64,000 bases of DNA from Flavobacteriales bacterium UBA1986 (GCA_002336245.1 DDDG01000027.1:1-64000); one strand, 5' to 3'; counted from the stretch's first letter, positions 23,982 to 33,408 are shown. The notes: generated by a model not told the origin, from the sequence alone. A program made the numbers and translations.

Positions 23982-26171
23982 CTACTTCGTTGAAATGTTT
24001 GCCTCTACGTGCGGTTTCGGGGCAATGGCAAATTTCAAATCTTCGTTCTTCGTGAAGCTGTTGTACTCGTAGAAGTACACCGGAATCAATTCAGGATCCA
24101 CTTCATTTACGAATGAAGCATCGGCATTGGAACTGGCGAGGCGAGTCATTATTCCACTAACCGTGTGCTCATCTGGTCGATAAGTATCGAATGAAAGTTC
24201 GTAATAGCCAGTTTTACCGGCTATAAAAGCAAAGCGCTTCCCGCCAACATCTTTGGTCGTGTAAATCGTTTCTTTACTTCCGTATCGTTTCAAATCAATC
24301 GATTTGAACTTCGTAGGGTTTCCTTTTGAATCCATCAATTGAGAGAATTCTACTAGAACAGTATCTCCTTTGAAGTATTTGAAAATGTTGGTAATGGGGC
24401 GGTCGATGCCGTGTTTGTTGTTGTACTCCTTTGAACTTGGGCAGCAACTGACTTGATATTGATCACCTCTCTTTTGGTGTTTCTCAAAATCGTCTATTTC
24501 GGTTTCATGAATGAAAATATCGGAAGGGCTGTATTCACTTCCAGCATTCTCCTTGCGCTGATAATATGATTTTGCTGAAGTATTTATTGCTGTTTTTCCC
24601 TCTTCGTTTTTTTCGTAGACAAAAGAAGCTTCGCGGTTTGTACTGAAAGGTAAAACGAGATTCTTCTCCTCCTTGGAGCGTTTTTCAATCAACACCGACA
24701 TGATTCGGAAAGAATTTGTTGGCTGAAGAATTTTCACTTTGTAGATCCCATCTCGATTGATGTTCACCATTTCTTCAGAGATTGTGGAAGACTTCATGTC
24801 CGCCTCGCCTGCGGGAAGCTCATCATCAAACTTGTCCATTTGGTTGTTGTATCTCAAAATCCTGTATCCTTTGAACGACTTTCCCTTCACCTCATTCGCG
24901 CTTAAGATGACCTGGTCACCTTCTTTTAAATTAAACACAAACTCGGGCCCTGTAAGGCGGTCGGAAATGGTGTCGCTGAATAGAATTTTCTTTCCTTGGA
25001 TGTTGAATATCTGATTCATAGGAACCATTTCCTCAGCACTCATCCCTCCAGTAGTCGATTGCTTCTGACCTTCAAAGGCAAGTGCAAGCATTGAGTCGAC
25101 CGCCGATTGTTTTACTTCAGCTTCTGTGGGTATTTCTTTAGGTGCCGCAGGTTCGGGACTTGCTTCTACTTCTTCCACCATTTCTCCCCCAACTTCGGTG
25201 AGCTCATGCGTCCCAGTACTGTCCATTTTGGTGTCGTGATGAACTACGGCGAGTCCTTCAGGGATGGCCTGCTTGGCAGCTTCAATGGAATCTTGTTTCG
25301 CTTTTTCAATAGCAGCCAAACGTTCAGCTTCTAGGGCAGCTTCAGCGCGAGCTTCAGCCTCATACAAACTATCCGCCTTGGCTTTTGCCGCAGCTTCAAG
25401 TTGTTCCTTTTCAGCCTGAGCTTTTGCCTCCGCCTCCATTTTCAAGCGTTCTTCTTCGGCTTGCGCAGCGGCCTCTTCTGATTCGTTCGACTCCGTACCC
25501 TCAGCCTCAGCCAAGAGAGTCGCCTCCTCTGAAGATGCTTTTTGCACTCCTTCTTCGAGTACTGGAGCTACTGCGGCAGCGGTTGCGGCAGCGGCAGCTT
25601 CTTTTTCTGCATTGGCTTTTGCTAAAGCTTCCGCTTCAGCTGCTTCTTTCTCAGCCTTTTCTCTAGCAAGGGACTCTTCTTCGGCCTTGGCTTTCGCCGC
25701 GGCATCCGCTTCTAGTTGACGTCGCTCAGCCTCCGAAGCTTCTTGTTCCTTTTTCAGAGCTTCAGCTTTCTTCGCTTGCTCTTCTCTTGCGTATGCCTCA
25801 GCACGCTCAGCGGCGGCAGGATCACTGCCTTGATTCATGTTGCGCGCATCCGCAATGGTGATTTTTGCTCCGTTTAGATAGGAGGTCACGAAAGCATCCG
25901 AATACCTTCCGCCTGATTTCACTTTCGTGAGAAATTGTTCTGCTTCTCCAAAACTCTTGAAGCGTCCTAGGCTTATTCGATTCATTCCCTCTGCACTCAC
26001 ATCGTGATTCACAGGCTGCCCCAAGCTACTGAATGCGTTCATTGACGGCATGGTCAAGAAAGATCCTACCTGAATGGTGAAGAACAATCCATCTTGATCA
26101 CGAACGCTCGTTTGGGCATTCAGTGTGGTACAAAAAAATCCTGCAATAAGCAGTAAGATCAGATTTCGCAT
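23982..26171 (-). CDS. Secreted SPOR-like protein with long Ala/Glu/Lys-rich coiled coil
   Basis: A signal peptide (LILLLIAGFFCTTLNAQ) precedes a SPOR-like repeat at about residues 28-100 (FFTIQVGSFL, then RISLGRFKSFGEAEQFLTKVKSGGRYSDAFVTSY). SPOR domains bind denuded septal peptidoglycan. Residues 120-340 are extremely Ala/Glu/Lys-rich with repeated EAERAEAYAREEQ-like heptads, a long helical stalk. The C-terminal half (about residues 380-729) is a globular region with GKKILFSDTISDRLTGPEFVFNLKEGDQVI and YVDP-free beta strands; I do not recognise its family. The 729-aa architecture suggests a periplasmic spacer linking peptidoglycan to another envelope element. A -7 box lies 27 bp upstream of the start. 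Confidence 0.7.
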   Translation of the reverse strand: MRNLILLLIAGFFCTTLNAQTSVRDQDGLFFTIQVGSFLTMPSMNAFSSLGQPVNHDVSAEGMNRISLGRFKSFGEAEQFLTKVKSGGRYSDAFVTSYLNGAKITIADARNMNQGSDPAAAERAEAYAREEQAKKAEALKKEQEASEAERRQLEADAAAKAKAEEESLAREKAEKEAAEAEALAKANAEKEAAAAATAAAVAPVLEEGVQKASSEEATLLAEAEGTESNESEEAAAQAEEERLKMEAEAKAQAEKEQLEAAAKAKADSLYEAEARAEAALEAERLAAIEKAKQDSIEAAKQAIPEGLAVVHHDTKMDSTGTHELTEVGGEMVEEVEASPEPAAPKEIPTEAEVKQSAVDSMLALAFEGQKQSTTGGMSAEEMVPMNQIFNIQGKKILFSDTISDRLTGPEFVFNLKEGDQVILSANEVKGKSFKGYRILRYNNQMDKFDDELPAGEADMKSSTISEEMVNINRDGIYKVKILQPTNSFRIMSVLIEKRSKEEKNLVLPFSTNREASFVYEKNEEGKTAINTSAKSYYQRKENAGSEYSPSDIFIHETEIDDFEKHQKRGDQYQVSCCPSSKEYNNKHGIDRPITNIFKYFKGDTVLVEFSQLMDSKGNPTKFKSIDLKRYGSKETIYTTKDVGGKRFAFIAGKTGYYELSFDTYRPDEHTVSGIMTRLASSNADASFVNEVDPELIPVYFYEYNSFTKNEDLKFAIAPKPHVEANISTK

Positions 26172-26197
26172 CTCGTTGTGTTTGAGCGGGAGAAGAA

Positions 26198-26205
26198 CAA
26201 AAATA
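26198..26205 (-). promoter_or_regulatory. -7 box TATTTTTG for the SPOR-like gene
   Basis: Minus-strand TATTTTTG matches TAnnTTTG and lies 27 bp upstream of the ATG at 26171, inside the 55-bp gap after the T9SS propeller gene. It suggests that the SPOR-like gene has its own promoter, although readthrough from the upstream operon is possible. Confidence 0.4.
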
Positions 26206-26226
26206 AAAATTCGTAGAGGCCGTCGG

Positions 26227-28950
26227 TCAGAAGGCCAGCAGTTTCAATGTTTTGGAACTTCTTCCAAGCCGCAATCTAAGGAAATATTGCCCGGCATCAA
26301 GATGATAATCGAAGGCTCTATTCCCTTTACTTGGCAGTTCAAAATTCCTAGTTTCAATCAAGCGACCAGTCACGTCAAGCAACTCCAATTGATAGTTTCC
26401 AGACTGTAAACTTTCAATACTCACATGCACCGGACCATCCGTAGGCACTGGACTTGCGAACATTTTCACTTCCTCCAGCATGAACAAACCACTGAGACTT
26501 GTTGGGAGGCTTGTGTCGGGTGGTGGAATTGCACTCGTGTCGGTTAAATCTGCTTTCCATATCCCCCTACCGAAGGTTGAAATATATACTTTCTCTTCTG
26601 AATAATGAATTTCCAAATCACTTACGATCACATTGGGCAGTCCATCCGAATACAATTCCCAACCATTTGTGGTGTCGTTTGAGAAATAAACCCCCAGATC
26701 TGTTCCTGCATACATTGTGTTCATTCCGCTGTATCTCTGACGCTTCAATACATTGACTGGTATATTCGGTAGGTTCTGACTGATGTTTTGCCAAGAATTT
26801 CCAGCATCGTAGCTCGCAAAAATTTTCACGCCATCTACAAAACCTCCGTAGGTCACCAAAACGGTATCTTCATTCGTTTCATGAATCACAACCGAAGTGG
26901 GATACAAACTGTCGGGCAAGCCTGCAGTAACATCTGTCCAGATGGAATTTTTGAAAGACCATACAGAGCTTGGCTCATTGTAGCCAAAATACACGCGCTT
27001 AGCAACATAGATTCTTGCTGGATCGTTTTCCGCGACCGCAAAAGCAGAGATCAGATTGGGATAACCTTGCCCCGCGATGTCGCTGAAATTTGATACTGAA
27101 AAAAACGAATTTCCGGCATCTACACTTTTCCACAAGTTACCATAGCCCGCATAAATGGTGTTGGGGTCTTTAAGATCCATCGCCATTGGGGTTGTCCAGC
27201 CTCCTTGCTCAAAACTCATATCATTGTCAATTCCATACTGGGTAAATCCAACAGCATCGGAAAAAGCCAAGTTTCCATATTGTGAAGAAACGTAGGTAAC
27301 GTCTGTATCCGATGGATGCAAGATATTGTCCATGCCATCACCTCCAAAAATATTTCGCCAACTCCCATTGTTCAGGTAGTAGGTTCCATTGTCTTGAGCT
27401 CCAGCCAAAACATTTCCTGGATGATCTTCCGCAATGGAAAGTCGATAAAAGGCGGTAATCTGCATACCATTTGTAATGTTTTCCCAATCGGTAGGCCATC
27501 GGTAATTGGCCACCCATCCAGGGATTGCCGACCAGTCTGTTAGGCCAATGCTGTCGGTTCTATAAAGACCACCATCGTTGCACAAGTATATCTTTTCGTC
27601 CAGCTGATTGTAGGCGAAAAAGTGCTGATCGGCATGCGTACTAAATCCATCTCGATGGTACCAATAAGAAGCACCTTTCCAAGTTTCGCCTCCATCCTCA
27701 GTTCCCCAAACATTCACTCCTCCTGTATAAACGATGTCTTCATTCTCGGGATGAACCAAGAGCGTTAGGTCATAGGTTCCTTGGCCTCCTGTCTCTCCCA
27801 TTCCATCGGACCATGCCAATATGTTTGGTTGATCAACTGAATCTTTGTGGGCTCGAAGGTCCCAAGTAAGACCTGCATCATCGCTCTTGTAGAAGGAGTG
27901 AAAACCGCGACTCATATCGCAGGTGATGGCATAGAGGACGTTCGGATTTGAATGGGCTATAGTCAGCTCAATTCGTTGAACGTCTCGAGGGGGAATGCCG
28001 CTGTTCATTACTGCCCAAGTCTGACCGAAATCAATCGAACGCAGGATGGCGCCGTAACCTTGATTTATATTCTGTACATAACCTGAAGTGGCGTAAATGA
28101 TGGAAGGATCTGCAGGACTTTGCTCCATATCCCAGATTAGACTGTCCAACACTTTCGTCCAGGAAGTCCCGGTGTCCGTTGACCTCCACATTCCACTGAC
28201 CCCACCAGCGAGCAAGGTTCCAGCATTTGCCGTGTCGATGAAAACACGGCGAATCAGACTATTGTCCAGTTCAGGTAGATTATAAGTCAAACCTGTTGGT
28301 TCCCAAGTCAATCCAGCATTTTCTGATTTATAAACGCCCACCCCATAATGAGTGTTTCTCTTTCGATCGTCGGTGTTTAAGGCCACTCCGATGTAAGCGT
28401 AATCTCCCAAACAGGCGAAAATTTGATCTGGGTTTTTGGGATTGATGGAAATGTCATTGATTCGAAGTATTGGAAGGTCATCCCCCAAGGCAGTCCAGCT
28501 TTGCCCATGATCTGTGGTCTTCCAAATTCCACCCTGAGAAATACCCGTGTAGAATGTATTGCTGTCCGTGGGGTGAAAGGCTATGGTATTTATTCTTCCA
28601 AGATTGTGTGAGGCATATGGCGAGTTGAATCGTCCAGGAGGTCTACTGCTCGGCCCAACAGGAGACCAGTTGGCTCCTCTTGCTGCGGCCTGAGTCTTTG
28701 CCCTTGCAACTTCGCTTCTAAGGTCGTAGAATTTTGACAAATCTGAGACTTGCCCTGCTCCAGAAAGGCGGCTACTTTCAAAATCCAAGTGACGAGCCAT
28801 CCACTTCCAACCCTTTTGATTTGTCGCCTTCAGTTCGTTGATTTCATTTTCGAGTTGAACGATGTTTGGGCTTTGACTTTGCGTAAGAGCGCTTAGGCTG
28901 AACGTAAGAAATGCAAGCAGCCACCCACTTCGTGTTATTAGATCATTCAT
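26227..28950 (-). CDS. VPS10/Asp-box beta-propeller protein with T9SS sorting domain
   Basis: This 907-aa secreted protein has a signal peptide (LLAFLTFSLSALTQS) and at least eight Asp-box motifs (S/TxDxGxTW-like): TTDHGQSW, SENAGLTW, STDTGTSW, SIDFGQTW, SDDAGLTW, TEDGGETW, SVDAGNSF and SYDAGNSW. The motifs mark the blades of one or two beta-propellers of the sialidase/sortilin type. No sialidase arginine triad is evident, so enzymatic activity is uncertain. The last 75 residues are a T9SS CTD (FASPVPTDGPVHV, YQLELLDVTGRLIE, LDAGQYFLRLRLG). It is the last gene of the lysC-lysA-lipoprotein operon and overlaps the lipoprotein gene by 8 bp. Confidence 0.88.
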   Translation of the reverse strand: MNDLITRSGWLLAFLTFSLSALTQSQSPNIVQLENEINELKATNQKGWKWMARHLDFESSRLSGAGQVSDLSKFYDLRSEVARAKTQAAARGANWSPVGPSSRPPGRFNSPYASHNLGRINTIAFHPTDSNTFYTGISQGGIWKTTDHGQSWTALGDDLPILRINDISINPKNPDQIFACLGDYAYIGVALNTDDRKRNTHYGVGVYKSENAGLTWEPTGLTYNLPELDNSLIRRVFIDTANAGTLLAGGVSGMWRSTDTGTSWTKVLDSLIWDMEQSPADPSIIYATSGYVQNINQGYGAILRSIDFGQTWAVMNSGIPPRDVQRIELTIAHSNPNVLYAITCDMSRGFHSFYKSDDAGLTWDLRAHKDSVDQPNILAWSDGMGETGGQGTYDLTLLVHPENEDIVYTGGVNVWGTEDGGETWKGASYWYHRDGFSTHADQHFFAYNQLDEKIYLCNDGGLYRTDSIGLTDWSAIPGWVANYRWPTDWENITNGMQITAFYRLSIAEDHPGNVLAGAQDNGTYYLNNGSWRNIFGGDGMDNILHPSDTDVTYVSSQYGNLAFSDAVGFTQYGIDNDMSFEQGGWTTPMAMDLKDPNTIYAGYGNLWKSVDAGNSFFSVSNFSDIAGQGYPNLISAFAVAENDPARIYVAKRVYFGYNEPSSVWSFKNSIWTDVTAGLPDSLYPTSVVIHETNEDTVLVTYGGFVDGVKIFASYDAGNSWQNISQNLPNIPVNVLKRQRYSGMNTMYAGTDLGVYFSNDTTNGWELYSDGLPNVIVSDLEIHYSEEKVYISTFGRGIWKADLTDTSAIPPPDTSLPTSLSGLFMLEEVKMFASPVPTDGPVHVSIESLQSGNYQLELLDVTGRLIETRNFELPSKGNRAFDYHLDAGQYFLRLRLGRSSKTLKLLAF

Positions 28951-29392
28951 TTTCTTCTGGTTTTGAAATCCGAACTACTGCATCAAAAACCACCTCCAAC
29001 TCCTTAAGAATGGCAGGTTCCATTGCCTTGTATTGAATTCTTCCCGATGAATTAGTTAACGCGTAAGTCAGGCTTTTGGTTTGGCTGTCCTCTGCCGACA
29101 TGCCGTATTCTGTTTTCAGTTTCGAGAAATCGGTTTCCATCAATCGCTGCCAGAGAGCCTCTCCCATCTGCCCCTTCAGGTCTGCCTTGTAGTTTCCTGT
29201 TTTGGGCGTATTCATCAAACCTTTGATTTTCACCTCACCTTTTTCATTGATTCGAAGGTTGTAGGCGACAAGGTCAGGGGAAATCCCAGAAACAGACTTG
29301 GAATATTCGATGTATTGGATTTTAGGTGATTCCTTTGGGCTAGAAGCACAAGAAGACAACAGGACCACAAAGCCAAGAAAGAATGCTTTCAT
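28943..29392 (-). CDS. Small lipoprotein of unknown function
   Basis: This 149-aa protein has a short signal sequence ending in a lipobox (VVLLSSC at about residues 9-15, then ASSPKES). The mature part is soluble with alternating strands and helices: SPKIQYIEYSKSVSGISPDLVAYNL, NEKGEVKIKGL, LWQRLMETDFSKL, and a helix near the end. The pattern resembles Bacteroidota outer-membrane lipoproteins that carry one small alpha/beta domain; I do not recognise the family. It starts 3 bp after lysA and overlaps the propeller gene, so it is co-transcribed with both. Confidence 0.65.
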   Translation of the reverse strand: MKAFFLGFVVLLSSCASSPKESPKIQYIEYSKSVSGISPDLVAYNLRINEKGEVKIKGLMNTPKTGNYKADLKGQMGEALWQRLMETDFSKLKTEYGMSAEDSQTKSLTYALTNSSGRIQYKAMEPAILKELEVVFDAVVRISKPEENE

Positions 29393-29395
29393 ATT

Positions 29396-30532
29396 CTAGT
29401 TGATAAAAAGAGCCTCTCCGCGCTCCCTCAAATTATAATTGGAAGCCATCACTTCACCGTAGGCACCGGCCGATCGAATGGCGATTAAATCACCTCGCTT
29501 ACTCTCTGGCAAACGAACCGCTTTACCAAAGTAGTCGGAAGATTCGCAAATGGGTCCTACCACGTCGTACTTATATTCGCTTTGTGCTTTCGATTGCGAC
29601 CAATTCTCAATTTTGTGATAGGCTTGGTAAAGCGCCGGACGGATGAGTTCGGTCATTCCAGCATCCAGAATTAGGAAGTCGGTATGAATTCCGGATTTGG
29701 TGTACAAGACTTTGGAAATTAGACTTCCACAATGCGCTGTAATTACACGACCTAATTCAAAATGAATTTGCTCAGCTCTTAAGTTCAATTGATCATTGAA
29801 AATTCCGAAAAACTCTTCATACTTGGCTTCATCCGAATCGGGCCTTTCATAATCGACACCTAGCCCACCGCCTAGATTGAGGTGTTCAATTTTAATGGAA
29901 CGCTCTCGAAACCACTCAAGCACTTGGTTCACCTTGGTACAGAGATTCCTGAATACGCTTAAGTCGGTGATTTGAGAACCAATGTGAAAATGTATTCCCT
30001 GAAAATTCAATTCCGGATTCGACTCAATGATGCGCATCGCCTCTGGCAATTCGGTAAAATCAATTCCGAATTTATTCTCCTCCAAACCAGTAGTTATATA
30101 ATGATGCGTCCTGGCATCTACGTTGGGTTTGATTCTCAATGCAATTCTCGCTGAGCGCGATTCATGTCTTGCAATCTCCGCCAATACTTCCAATTCTTGG
30201 AGCGATTCGCAATTAAAACAAAAGATGTCGTGCTTAAGTCCAAGTCGAAGTTCATCGTCGCTCTTCCCTACTCCGGCAAAAACAATTTCAGAACCAGTAT
30301 AGCCGGCTTTCAACGATTGAAGTAGCTCTCCTCCACTCACGCAGTCGACACCAAAACCATAGTCCTTTACTTTTCGCAAAATCTCAAGGCGAGCATTTGA
30401 CTTTACTGCATAATGAACTTTGTAGCCATAATGGTCGGCTGCTTTTTTCAGACTGCCTAGATTCTTGCCCAAGACGGTCATGTCGTAGAGATAGAATGGC
30501 GTCTTTCTTTCTAAAAGTTCCCGGATTTTCAC
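29396..30532 (-). CDS. lysA: Diaminopimelate decarboxylase
   Basis: This PLP enzyme carries out the last step of lysine synthesis, decarboxylating meso-diaminopimelate (378 aa, at the short end of the family). The PLP lysine is in KVHYAVKSNARLEIL (about residue 44). Other family motifs are FGVDCVSGGEL, GIHFHIGSQI (the HIGSQ motif near residue 183), EHLNLGGGLGVDY (phosphate-binding glycine loop) and DVVGPICESSDYFGK, which carries the substrate-specificity Cys-Glu-Ser. It overlaps lysC by 4 bp, so the two are translationally coupled. DapF is encoded separately at 37345-38121. Confidence 0.93.
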   Translation of the reverse strand: MKIRELLERKTPFYLYDMTVLGKNLGSLKKAADHYGYKVHYAVKSNARLEILRKVKDYGFGVDCVSGGELLQSLKAGYTGSEIVFAGVGKSDDELRLGLKHDIFCFNCESLQELEVLAEIARHESRSARIALRIKPNVDARTHHYITTGLEENKFGIDFTELPEAMRIIESNPELNFQGIHFHIGSQITDLSVFRNLCTKVNQVLEWFRERSIKIEHLNLGGGLGVDYERPDSDEAKYEEFFGIFNDQLNLRAEQIHFELGRVITAHCGSLISKVLYTKSGIHTDFLILDAGMTELIRPALYQAYHKIENWSQSKAQSEYKYDVVGPICESSDYFGKAVRLPESKRGDLIAIRSAGAYGEVMASNYNLRERGEALFIN

Positions 30533-31839
30533 GATTGAAACAAGTTTTCGTGAAGGGCTTGGAGTGCTTTAACTTTATCCTTGGAGTCGACAAGAACAGA
30601 GATGTTGTGCTTCGAACCTCCGAAAGAAATCATTCGAATATTCACTTCTTTCAAAGCACTGAAAGCATTCACAGCCAAACCGGGTAATTCCTGCAGCTCA
30701 TCTCCTACCAAGCAAATGATGCTTTGATTCTCGTCAATCTCTACGCTCCCGATTTTCTCTAGATCTGCACGAATGTGTTCGATTTGATCGTTCTGATCTA
30801 TGGTCAATGAGACGGCAACTTCCGAAGTGGTAATCATGTCGATGGAAGTTTTGTACCAATCGAAGACTTCAAAAATCTTCTTCAAGAAACCGTAAGCCAA
30901 AAGCATTCTGCCCGATTTCACCTTGATGGCGGTAATTCCATCTTTTGCCGCAATGGCCTTGATGCCCGTTCCACTGCCCATCATATCAATGCGCGTACCC
31001 TTGGCCTCAGGACGTTGGGTGTTCTTTAGAATAACGGGGATGTTTGCTACATGAGCGGGATGCACGCTGCTCGGGTGTAGAATTTTGGCTCCAAAATAAG
31101 CGAGCTCAGCCGCTTCGTTGAATGAAAGCCGCTCGATGGACTTTGTTCCCGTCACATACCTTGGGTCGTTGTTATGCATGCCATCAATGTCTGTCCAAAT
31201 CTGAATTTCTTCGGCAGAGAGGGCCGCGCCAAATAGAGAAGCCGAATAATCGCTCCCGCCTCGCTTAAGGTTATCGATCTCTCCAAAGGCATTCCTGCAG
31301 ATGTAACCTTGAATGATTTTCAGGCCAGGCTTTGCGTTTACCTCTTGACTCAATGCACTCTTTAGAAATTCACTGTCCGGCTCCAAATCCGACTTCAGAC
31401 GTAAAACGTCTAAGGCATTCAATAAGTGGTTTTCAACTCCAATGGACTTTAAGTAGCGATGGAAAATACTTGTGCTCATCAACTCTCCTTGCGCCAGAAT
31501 TGACCTTTCTAATTCAGCAGGCTGAAGTTTCACGAAAGCCCTTTTCAAATCGATGAAGCGGGCATCAAGAATGGCGGTAAGATCTTTCAGAATGACCGCA
31601 TCTTGAATCAACTCATCTATAAAAATCTTGTACTCTCCTTCCAGGACATCGATTTCCTTCAGGGCCAAATGCTCTTGATTGGATCTGAAGTATTCGGCGA
31701 TTTCCGCCAATCGATTTGTAGTTCCAGATATGGCGGATAGAACGACGAGAGACTCAGCCTCGTTCTTGAGGATGTTCGCAACACCCCTCATACTCTCAGG
31801 GCTTCCTACAGAGGTGCCCCCAAATTTTAATACTCTCAT
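30529..31839 (-). CDS. lysC: Aspartate kinase
   Basis: It phosphorylates aspartate in the first step of the lysine/threonine/methionine pathway (436 aa, monofunctional length). The N terminus has VLKFGGTSVGSPESM (catalytic K and G loop, residues 3-17). LKRGGSDYSASLFGAAL lies near residue 195, followed by EIQIWTDIDGMHNNDPRYV, the ATP/aspartate site. The C-terminal region holds two ACT domains (about residues 300-436; SRVAVSLTIDQ-type strands and IRMISFGGSKHNISVLVD) that give lysine feedback control. There is no fused homoserine dehydrogenase. It is the first gene of its operon. Confidence 0.93.
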   Translation of the reverse strand: MRVLKFGGTSVGSPESMRGVANILKNEAESLVVLSAISGTTNRLAEIAEYFRSNQEHLALKEIDVLEGEYKIFIDELIQDAVILKDLTAILDARFIDLKRAFVKLQPAELERSILAQGELMSTSIFHRYLKSIGVENHLLNALDVLRLKSDLEPDSEFLKSALSQEVNAKPGLKIIQGYICRNAFGEIDNLKRGGSDYSASLFGAALSAEEIQIWTDIDGMHNNDPRYVTGTKSIERLSFNEAAELAYFGAKILHPSSVHPAHVANIPVILKNTQRPEAKGTRIDMMGSGTGIKAIAAKDGITAIKVKSGRMLLAYGFLKKIFEVFDWYKTSIDMITTSEVAVSLTIDQNDQIEHIRADLEKIGSVEIDENQSIICLVGDELQELPGLAVNAFSALKEVNIRMISFGGSKHNISVLVDSKDKVKALQALHENLFQS

Positions 31840-31924
31840 GAAGGCGCCAAAGATAGTTTTCAGTTGTCAAGAACCGACCGCTCACCCAATGTTACCTTAA
31901 TGTTAAGTCAACCTTAATTTTGTG

Positions 31925-31932
31925 TATCTTTG
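31925..31932 (+). promoter_or_regulatory. -7 box TATCTTTG for the DNRLRE lipoprotein gene
   Basis: An exact TAnnTTTG match 6 bp before the ATG at 31939, in the intergenic space divergent from lysC. It implies a very short leader and also rejects the TTG at 31936 as the start. Confidence 0.5.
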
Positions 31933-31938
31933 TGATTG

Positions 31939-32583
31939 ATGCGTCGATTAATATTCCTTCTATTCATCCCCTTACTGATTTCTTGCGAGCAAACCAGCGT
32001 TGAGTACATCTGGCTCAAACCTGATGCTAAAGAGGGTAAAGACGCACTCATCCAAAGCTTTCCAGAAGAACTCCAACAATCGACCAGTTCTGTATTTATG
32101 GCCGAAGCAAAGTGGGATGATCAAAACGAGCATCAATTAATCAGCCGCAGTTTATTGGAATTCGACCTGAAAAGTCTGCCGAGAAACGCGAAAGTCTTAC
32201 ATGCTGAACTTCGATTGTTCAATGGACTTCGCAGCGATTTACTGAGCAATGTCAACAAATTGGACCTCAATGAATGCCTTCTTCAAAGAATTACTGAAAG
32301 TTGGGACGAGTCAAGTGTTACTTGGGTGAACCAGCCTCAAACCACCTCTGAAAATGAAATTCGAATTGGGCCAAGCACTTCAGACCGCGAGGACCTTAGC
32401 ATTGACATTACAGAGCTTCTCATTGATTTGCAACGTATTGAGAATTTCGGACTGATGCTCAAGCTCGTCGAAGAGTCGGGAACAAAGCGTATGGCATTTG
32501 CTTCCAGCGACGCATTTCATTCTGAATTCCATTCTGAATTGCTGATTGAGTACGAAGTAAAGAGAGCTTTACTCGCAAATTGA
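31939..32583 (+). CDS. DNRLRE-domain lipoprotein
   Basis: About 214 aa with a lipoprotein signal (RLIFLLFIPLLISC then EQTSVEY; lipobox LISC). The mature part matches the DNRLRE-type beta-sandwich: WLKPDAKEGKDALIQSF near the start, SRSLLEFDLKSLPRNAKVLHAELRLFN (the signature strand pair with the LEFDLKSLP segment), then ITESWDESSVTWVNQP and LSIDITELLIDLQ. Such domains occur on surface and secreted proteins that bind or structure glycans or matrix; binding partners are unknown here. It is followed by a 93-bp gap with a promoter box before gldF. Confidence 0.8.
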   Translation: MRRLIFLLFIPLLISCEQTSVEYIWLKPDAKEGKDALIQSFPEELQQSTSSVFMAEAKWDDQNEHQLISRSLLEFDLKSLPRNAKVLHAELRLFNGLRSDLLSNVNKLDLNECLLQRITESWDESSVTWVNQPQTTSENEIRIGPSTSDREDLSIDITELLIDLQRIENFGLMLKLVEESGTKRMAFASSDAFHSEFHSELLIEYEVKRALLAN

Positions 32584-32649
32584 GAGCCTCCGTTCTCAAC
32601 TCATTTCCATCCTTCTAATTGTTTCTGTGTTTTCGCCTAATGGGAATTC

Positions 32650-32657
32650 TATTTTTG
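32650..32657 (+). promoter_or_regulatory. -7 box TATTTTTG for gldF
   Basis: An exact TAnnTTTG match 19 bp upstream of the gldF ATG. The -33 TTG is not at the preferred spacing. It likely drives gldF-gldG-DUF4340. Confidence 0.45.
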
Positions 32658-32676
32658 CAAGCATTCACAGCGAATT

Positions 32677-33408
32677 ATGATCAGTCTTCTCAGAAGAGAA
32701 ATTAGCAGCTTCCTCAACTCACTTATAGGCTACATCGTCATCAGTCTATTCTTGGTGACTATTGGTCTTTTCATGTGGATTTTTCCGGGCGAGTTCAATG
32801 TTCTCGACAGCGGATATGCCAACATTGACACCCTTTTCATTATTGCTCCTTGGGTTTTTATCTTTTTAGGTCCGGCCATTACCATGCGCAGTTTCTCGGA
32901 AGAATTCAGAACCGGGACCATTGAGTTGATTATGACGAAGCCTTTAACTGACTGGGAAATTGTGATGGCGAAATTTCTTGCAGGAATTATCTTAATTGTT
33001 CTTGCGCTCCTCCCTAGCCTAGTCTACGTTTACACCATTGGCCAGCTCGGAGCAACTGCTTGGAACCTAGATACTGGAGCTCTGTGGGGTTCGTACATCG
33101 GTTTGTTATTCATCGCTTCCGGCTTTGTTGCCATTGGATTATTCGCATCGAGTCTCAGTTCAAATCAAATTGTTGCCTTCATTGTTGGCGTCTTCCTATC
33201 CTTCTTTTGTTTTGTGGGTTTTGAATCCATCAGCGGACTTTCAGCCTTCACTGGAATTGAGCTCATCATTGCGCGTTTGGGAATAAATGAGCACTACATC
33301 TCAATGAGTCGGGGTGTTATTGATACGCGAGACTTACTCTATTTCTTGAGTCTAATTGTAGTTTTTGTGGCTGCCACAAAATTGAAACTGGAAAGTAGAA
33401 ACTGGTGA
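32677..33408 (+). CDS. gldF: Gliding motility ABC transporter permease GldF
   Basis: This 243-aa ABC-2 type permease has six hydrophobic segments. It opens SLLRREISSFLNSLIGYIVISLFLVTIGLFMW and continues GPAITMRSFSEEFRTGTIELIMTKPLTDWEIVMAKFLAG, the FSEE..TGT.ELL..PL motif diagnostic of ABC-2 permeases. In gliding Bacteroidota, GldA (ATPase), GldF and GldG form an ABC transporter required for or affecting motility. The gldA gene is not next to it in this window. The 3' end overlaps gldG by 4 bp. Confidence 0.92.
   Translation: MISLLRREISSFLNSLIGYIVISLFLVTIGLFMWIFPGEFNVLDSGYANIDTLFIIAPWVFIFLGPAITMRSFSEEFRTGTIELIMTKPLTDWEIVMAKFLAGIILIVLALLPSLVYVYTIGQLGATAWNLDTGALWGSYIGLLFIASGFVAIGLFASSLSSNQIVAFIVGVFLSFFCFVGFESISGLSAFTGIELIIARLGINEHYISMSRGVIDTRDLLYFLSLIVVFVAATKLKLESRNW

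Noticed and set aside
25385..25666. Plus-strand frame rich in Pro, Leu and Gln
   Set aside because: It is the antisense of the Ala/Glu/Lys-rich coiled-coil region of the SPOR-like gene. Biased coding creates open frames on the other strand.
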